From positions 1 through 9,920 of the forward strand of contig JAUZQI010000098.1 of NCBI GenBank assembly GCA_030951095.1: DNA of 9,920 nt. Reading direction: 5' to 3'. Below are positions 6,942-9,920 of this stretch, one piece after another. The number at the start of each line of letters is the position of its first letter. Within the stretch, counting starts at the first letter, position 1. The translations under genes and the position numbers were made by a program. The notes under the pieces are model-generated. The model was not told the origin of the DNA. It made no database searches and saw only the letters and a program-made list of their open reading frames with translations. Source of the DNA: Mariprofundus sp. Its GTDB lineage: Bacteria; Pseudomonadota; Zetaproteobacteria; Mariprofundales; Mariprofundaceae.

Positions 6942-8582
6942 ATGTCTCAGGAAAGTGAAATACCACAGAAAGTGGAAGATTCTGCAATATCTGCTGAAAA
7001 CGGGGAGGTAAAACCCCGTCGCCGGGGGCGTCCGCGCAAAGTGGTAGAAAACCCGGCAACTGATCCGGTTCATGCAAAAGAAAACCAGCCGAAAAAAGAA
7101 CAGATCGAGGATAAGCCCCGTCGTCGGGGTCGGCCTCGCAAGGTAGATAGCCAGGAAAGCGCCGGCAAAGAAGCAGCAGCAGGGCCAGATTCGAAAGAAG
7201 CAGGCCAGGAAGTAAACCATGAACAGGCCCATCGCGGACGCTGGAAAAAGGGTGACCGCAATAACAAACGTGGTCGTCGCGATGAGTCAGAAGAGAAAAT
7301 TTCCGATGAAATGGAAGGTATCACACTGCACCTAAAAGAGATTTCGGCTAAATCTCCAACCGAACTGTTGGAACTAGCCGATTCGTATGATATCGATAAT
7401 GCAGCAGGCATGCGCAAGCAGGAGCAGGTATCCGCTATTCTACGTGCCCATGGTCTACGCAGCGGCACGATTTACAGCGAAGGTGTACTCGAGATCCTGC
7501 CTGACGGTTTCGGCTTCCTGCGTTCTCCTGATGCCAATTATTTATCCGGGCCGGATGATGTGTATGTGTCGGGTCATCAGATTCGGCGATTTTTCCTGCG
7601 CAAGGGTGATACGGTAGCTGGAGAAATCAGGCCGCCACGCCGGGGCGAAAAATATTTTGCACTGAAAACAGTTGATACGGCCAACGGAGAATCTCCGGAA
7701 CAGGCTCGTACCAAGGTACTGTTTGATAATCTTACGCCGTTGTATCCGAATGAGCGGCTGCATATGGAAATCGAGAATCCAACAAAAAAGGATATGACCG
7801 GTCGTATCATTGATATCGTTGCCCCGATTGGTAAAGGCAAGCGCGCACTGCTGGTGGCTCCGCCGCGCACCGGTAAAACAGTGATGATGCAGTCGATCGC
7901 CCATTCGATTGAAGCCAATCACCCGGATGTGGAATTAATGGTATTGCTGATCGATGAACGTCCGGAGGAAGTAACGGATATGAAACGTTCGGTGAACGGA
8001 GAGGTGATTTCCTCTACGTTTGATGAGCCGGCTCAGCGCCATGTTCAGGTATCTGAAATGGTGATCGAAAAGGCCAAGCGACTGGTTGAGCATGGCAAGG
8101 ATGTGGTCATTCTTCTCGATTCGGTTACCCGGCTTGCTCGCGCTTATAACACGGTGGTTCCATCCTCCGGCAAGATTCTTACCGGTGGTGTGGATGCCAA
8201 TGCACTGCATCGTCCCAAGCGTTTCTTTGGTGCGGCCCGCAATATTGAAGGAGGCGGTTCCCTGACCATTATTGCTACGGCGCTGGTCGAAACCGGCTCG
8301 AAGATGGATGAAGTGATTTTCGAAGAATTCAAGGGTACCGGTAACATGGAAATTAAGCTGGATCGAAAATTAACCGATAAACGTGTTTTCCCCTCCATTG
8401 ATATTGCGCCGTCCGGCACGCGTAAGGAAGAGTTGCTGACCCCCCCCGACGATCTTCAAAAAGTGTGGATTCTGCGCAAGATTCTCTCTCCAATGGGCAC
8501 TATCGATGCGATGGAGTTCATGCTTGATAAACTGAGTCCGACCAAAAGCAATGCTGAATTTTTTGATCGGATGAATCAGTAG
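6942..8582 (+). CDS. rho: Transcription termination factor Rho with a basic N-terminal extension
   Basis: Rho is the hexameric RNA-dependent ATPase and translocase that ends transcription. From about residue 126 it aligns closely with known Rho: the Rho_N helical bundle (about 126-172, with [11 protein letters not shown]), the RNA-binding fold with GFGFLRS (189-195), and the motor with Walker A APPRTGKT (306-313), Walker B VVILLDS (388-394), Q loop [11 protein letters not shown] (413-423) and R loop KGTGNME (464-470). The protein ends as usual, near FFDRMNQ. At 546 residues it is about 125 longer than E. coli Rho (419). The excess is all N-terminal: charged, low in complexity, probably disordered, with [11 protein letters not shown] at 24-34 and again at 58-68, then a looser basic stretch (97-113). 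The ATG at 6942 is chosen because TGGAG lies 8 bases upstream; a later start would discard the repeats. An 8-C run at 8440-8447 is in frame. Confidence 0.97.
   Translation: MSQESEIPQKVEDSAISAENGEVKPRRRGRPRKVVENPATDPVHAKENQPKKEQIEDKPRRRGRPRKVDSQESAGKEAAAGPDSKEAGQEVNHEQAHRGRWKKGDRNNKRGRRDESEEKISDEMEGITLHLKEISAKSPTELLELADSYDIDNAAGMRKQEQVSAILRAHGLRSGTIYSEGVLEILPDGFGFLRSPDANYLSGPDDVYVSGHQIRRFFLRKGDTVAGEIRPPRRGEKYFALKTVDTANGESPEQARTKVLFDNLTPLYPNERLHMEIENPTKKDMTGRIIDIVAPIGKGKRALLVAPPRTGKTVMMQSIAHSIEANHPDVELMVLLIDERPEEVTDMKRSVNGEVISSTFDEPAQRHVQVSEMVIEKAKRLVEHGKDVVILLDSVTRLARAYNTVVPSSGKILTGGVDANALHRPKRFFGAARNIEGGGSLTIIATALVETGSKMDEVIFEEFKGTGNMEIKLDRKLTDKRVFPSIDIAPSGTRKEELLTPPDDLQKVWILRKILSPMGTIDAMEFMLDKLSPTKSNAEFFDRMNQ
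7011..7145 (+). repeat. Duplicated AT-hook-like coding repeat in rho
   Basis: Bases 7011-7043 and 7113-7145 each encode the 11 residues [11 protein letters not shown]. The peptides are identical while 7 of the 11 codons differ at synonymous positions (codons 1, 4, 6, 7, 8, 10 and 11). The unit core RGRPRK resembles the AT-hook. The DNA copies have drifted while the peptide has not, which suggests selection on the protein motif. Confidence 0.9.
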
Positions 8583-8596
8583 GATAGTAGTATGTA

Positions 8597-8633
8597 GGTG
8601 AGGCGTCTGGGGTTGGGAGAAAAGCACCTCACC
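8597..8633. terminator. Possible hairpin between convergent rho and HAD genes
   Basis: GGTGAGG (8597-8603) and CCTCACC (8627-8633) form a 7-bp inverted repeat with a 23-base loop, in the 70-base gap between the two convergent stop codons. A second CCTCAC at 8636-8641 could pair instead. There is no T tract on either strand, so it is not a canonical intrinsic terminator. It might block or slow both transcripts, or stabilise 3' ends. Confidence 0.35.
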
Positions 8634-8652
8634 CTCCTCACGTTCTCATATG

Positions 8653-9279
8653 CTACAAGCCCAGTGCATCCGGCAGCTGGTGAAATGTCGGGATGTGGAA
8701 ATCCCATTGCTTGCCACCTTTACGGGTGATCCAAACTGTTTTACAGCCCAGCTCTCTGGCTACCCGTAAATTGTCGGCCATATCATCCACCACCAGTGTA
8801 CGGGCAGGTGTACAGTTTTCTGCTTCAATGAGTCTGGTCAGTGTCTGTTTGCATGGTTTGGGGATATAGCTATTGAAACGTATATCGTAGATCATGTCAA
8901 AATGATGGGCTATGCCCAGCGTTCCGAGAATCTTCTCGGCATGTTCACGGATACCATTGGTGTGAATAACCTTTCGTGCAGGCAGGCGCCCTAACGCAGT
9001 ATCCAACGGCTTGTCCTTGCCAAGAATTTCATGTGCATCAATATCATGTACATCCTGCAAAAACGGTTCGGCTTCCATATCGTGATGGAGCATCATACCG
9101 CGCAATGTGGTGCCATATTTTTTCCAGTACTGCACTCGCAGTCTGTCGGCTTCTTCGCTACTTACTCCGAGCTCATGGGCTACAAATGCAGTCATGCGCT
9201 TGTCCATGCGCGCAAATACACCGGAATCGGCAGCATAAAGTGTATTGTCGAGATCAATGACAGCCAGATCAAATGGCAT
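8653..9279 (-). CDS. HAD-superfamily phosphatase, probably pyrimidine 5'-nucleotidase-like
   Basis: This is a soluble phosphohydrolase of the haloacid dehalogenase superfamily, probably acting on a small phosphorylated metabolite such as a nucleoside monophosphate. The 208-residue protein has all four HAD motifs: nucleophile and acid D9/D11 in DLDNTLY, T107 in HTNG, K141 in PKPCK, and D165/D166 in VVDDMADN. A helical cap lies between motifs I and II (about 18-90). The DLDNTLY start, cap size and NSYIPKP region resemble the SDT1/PYN-type pyrimidine 5'-nucleotidases, but phosphoglycolate phosphatase-like or other HAD activities cannot be excluded. The start ATG has no clear Shine-Dalgarno; on the minus strand a TATAAA sits at 9307-9302 without a matching -35. 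The gene converges with rho and lies downstream of pnp, separated from it by a strong terminator, so it probably has its own promoter. Confidence 0.82.
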   Translation of the reverse strand: MPFDLAVIDLDNTLYAADSGVFARMDKRMTAFVAHELGVSSEEADRLRVQYWKKYGTTLRGMMLHHDMEAEPFLQDVHDIDAHEILGKDKPLDTALGRLPARKVIHTNGIREHAEKILGTLGIAHHFDMIYDIRFNSYIPKPCKQTLTRLIEAENCTPARTLVVDDMADNLRVARELGCKTVWITRKGGKQWDFHIPTFHQLPDALGL

Positions 9280-9495
9280 GGTATGATGCCATCAGCATGT
9301 TTTTATATGTGGAATCAACCAAGTATCCGTCTTTTTTTCATGTCAGAATGGTAATCGTATTCAACAGAATACAGAAGCTTGCAGGGTGGTTGCTATATCA
9401 GGGATTGATATCGCCATGAGAGAAAACAAGACGGAGGATTTGGTTACCGTTATTCCTGCACGAATAATTGTCTGAACAAGATTGAGTCCACAAAT
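9280..9495. other. Intergenic region between the HAD gene and the pnp terminator
   Basis: No gene with coding character is visible on either strand. It probably holds the promoter of the minus-strand HAD gene. The only hint is TATAAA on the minus strand (9307-9302), about 22 bases before the start codon, with no good -35 at 15-18 bases. A 7-T run lies at 9332-9338. I see no RNA gene or repeat. Confidence 0.4.
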
Positions 9496-9527
9496 AAAAA
9501 GAGGCGAGCTTCTGCTCGCCTCTTTTT
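9496..9527. terminator. Strong intrinsic terminator downstream of pnp
   Basis: A perfect 9-bp GC-rich stem, GAGGCGAGC (9501-9509) with GCTCGCCTC (9514-9522), closes a TTCT loop. It is flanked by five A on the left and five T on the right, extending the pairing to 14 bp, so it can act on both strands. It begins about 21 bases past the pnp stop on the minus strand, and its main job is presumably to end the pnp transcript. Confidence 0.95.
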
Positions 9528-9548
9528 ATGTTCTATCAATCAAGGTGT

Positions 9549-9920
9549 TTAGTCTTCGAGCAGTGCTTTCATGGACAGGCGAATGCGACCATTGCGATCC
9601 ACATCGAGCACTTTCACACGAACTTCCTGACCTTCTTTTAGTTCATCAGCCACTTTTTCGACACGATGATTGGCGATTTGTGAAATATGTACCAAGCCAT
9701 CCGTGCCGCCGACGACACGCACGAATGCGCCGAAATCCATCAGCTTGACGACTTTACCATTATAGATGGCACCGACTTCGACTTCAGCCACGATATCTTC
9801 GATCATCTTCTTGGCAGCTTCGCCGGCATCACCGGTGACTGCAAAGATTTTGATTGTGCCATCGTCGTCGATATCCACCTTGGCACCGGTCTCTTCCACG
9901 ATACCGCGAATCACTTTACC
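9549..9920 (-). CDS. pnp: Polynucleotide phosphorylase, C-terminal KH and S1 domains (5' end outside the window)
   Basis: Pnp is the trimeric 3'-5' exoribonuclease that degrades mRNA phosphorolytically, often within the RNA degradosome. The window holds only the last 123 or so codons; the catalytic RNase PH domains lie beyond the right edge. Visible are the end of the KH domain ([17 protein letters not shown], then [10 protein letters not shown]) and a complete S1 domain from [19 protein letters not shown] through [16 protein letters not shown] to [13 protein letters not shown]. The protein stops directly after S1, with no long tail like the RNase E-binding C-terminal region of E. coli Pnp. 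The frame is open to base 9920, so the GTG at 9914 is internal and not the start. Stop is TAA at 9551-9549, just before a strong terminator. Confidence 0.95.
   Translation of the reverse strand, partial: GKVIRGIVEETGAKVDIDDDGTIKIFAVTGDAGEAAKKMIEDIVAEVEVGAIYNGKVVKLMDFGAFVRVVGGTDGLVHISQIANHRVEKVADELKEGQEVRVKVLDVDRNGRIRLSMKALLED

Noticed and set aside
6755..6958. 67-codon ORF across the rho leader that overlaps the rho start
   Set aside because: It starts inside the candidate promoter, has no ribosome site, and shows no recognisable domain; the shorter in-frame ORF at 6822 is the better leader candidate.
7070..7468. 132-codon antisense ORF opposite the rho N-terminal region
   Set aside because: Its serine- and arginine-rich composition is what the complement of the repetitive basic rho extension gives; there is no domain or ribosome site.
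7542..7922. 126-codon antisense ORF opposite the rho RNA-binding and Walker A region
   Set aside because: Rho is highly conserved on the other strand, and the antisense product resembles no family.
9482..9748. 88-codon plus-strand ORF covering the terminator and the pnp S1 region
   Set aside because: It runs through a strong terminator hairpin and antisense to the conserved S1 domain.

Overview
The window looks like a core chromosomal region of a moderate-GC, Gram-negative proteobacterium. The evidence is type IV pilus genes with a PilS/PilR sigma54 regulatory pair, a prepilin peptidase next to coaE, and proteobacterial rho and pnp genes. A gammaproteobacterium or a Mariprofundus-like zetaproteobacterium would fit, but I cannot fix the genus from sequence alone. 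No insertion sequence, phage gene, CRISPR array, tRNA or rRNA is visible.

Layout. Bases 2-6622 on the + strand form one compact pilus operon: the 3' part of pilB (assembly ATPase), pilC (membrane platform), a PilS-type sensor kinase, a PilR-type sigma54 activator, pilD (prepilin peptidase) and coaE (dephospho-CoA kinase). pilS/pilR overlap by 8 bases. pilR/pilD and pilD/coaE each overlap by 4 bases (ATGA). A 319-base leader (6623-6941) then precedes rho (6942-8582), the transcription termination factor. rho converges on a minus-strand HAD-superfamily phosphatase (8653-9279). To its right, also on the minus strand, lies the 3' end of pnp (polynucleotide phosphorylase), which runs off the window and ends in a strong hairpin terminator at 9496-9527.

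How the genes work together. PilB powers pilus extension through PilC, PilD matures the pilins, and PilS/PilR probably set pilin transcription through RpoN. No pilin gene or certain PilR target lies in the window. coaE is housekeeping and rides at the end of the operon. Rho and Pnp are RNA-metabolism genes; their proximity is not evidence of a joint system.

I see no convincing undescribed system. The most unusual feature is Rho: it carries a basic N-terminal extension of about 125 residues with two copies of an 11-residue AT-hook-like motif, identical in protein but different at 7 of 11 codons. The rho leader is the second place of interest, with a possible 30-codon leader ORF in frame with rho, a fourfold TTATTT repeat and a loose sigma54-like element.
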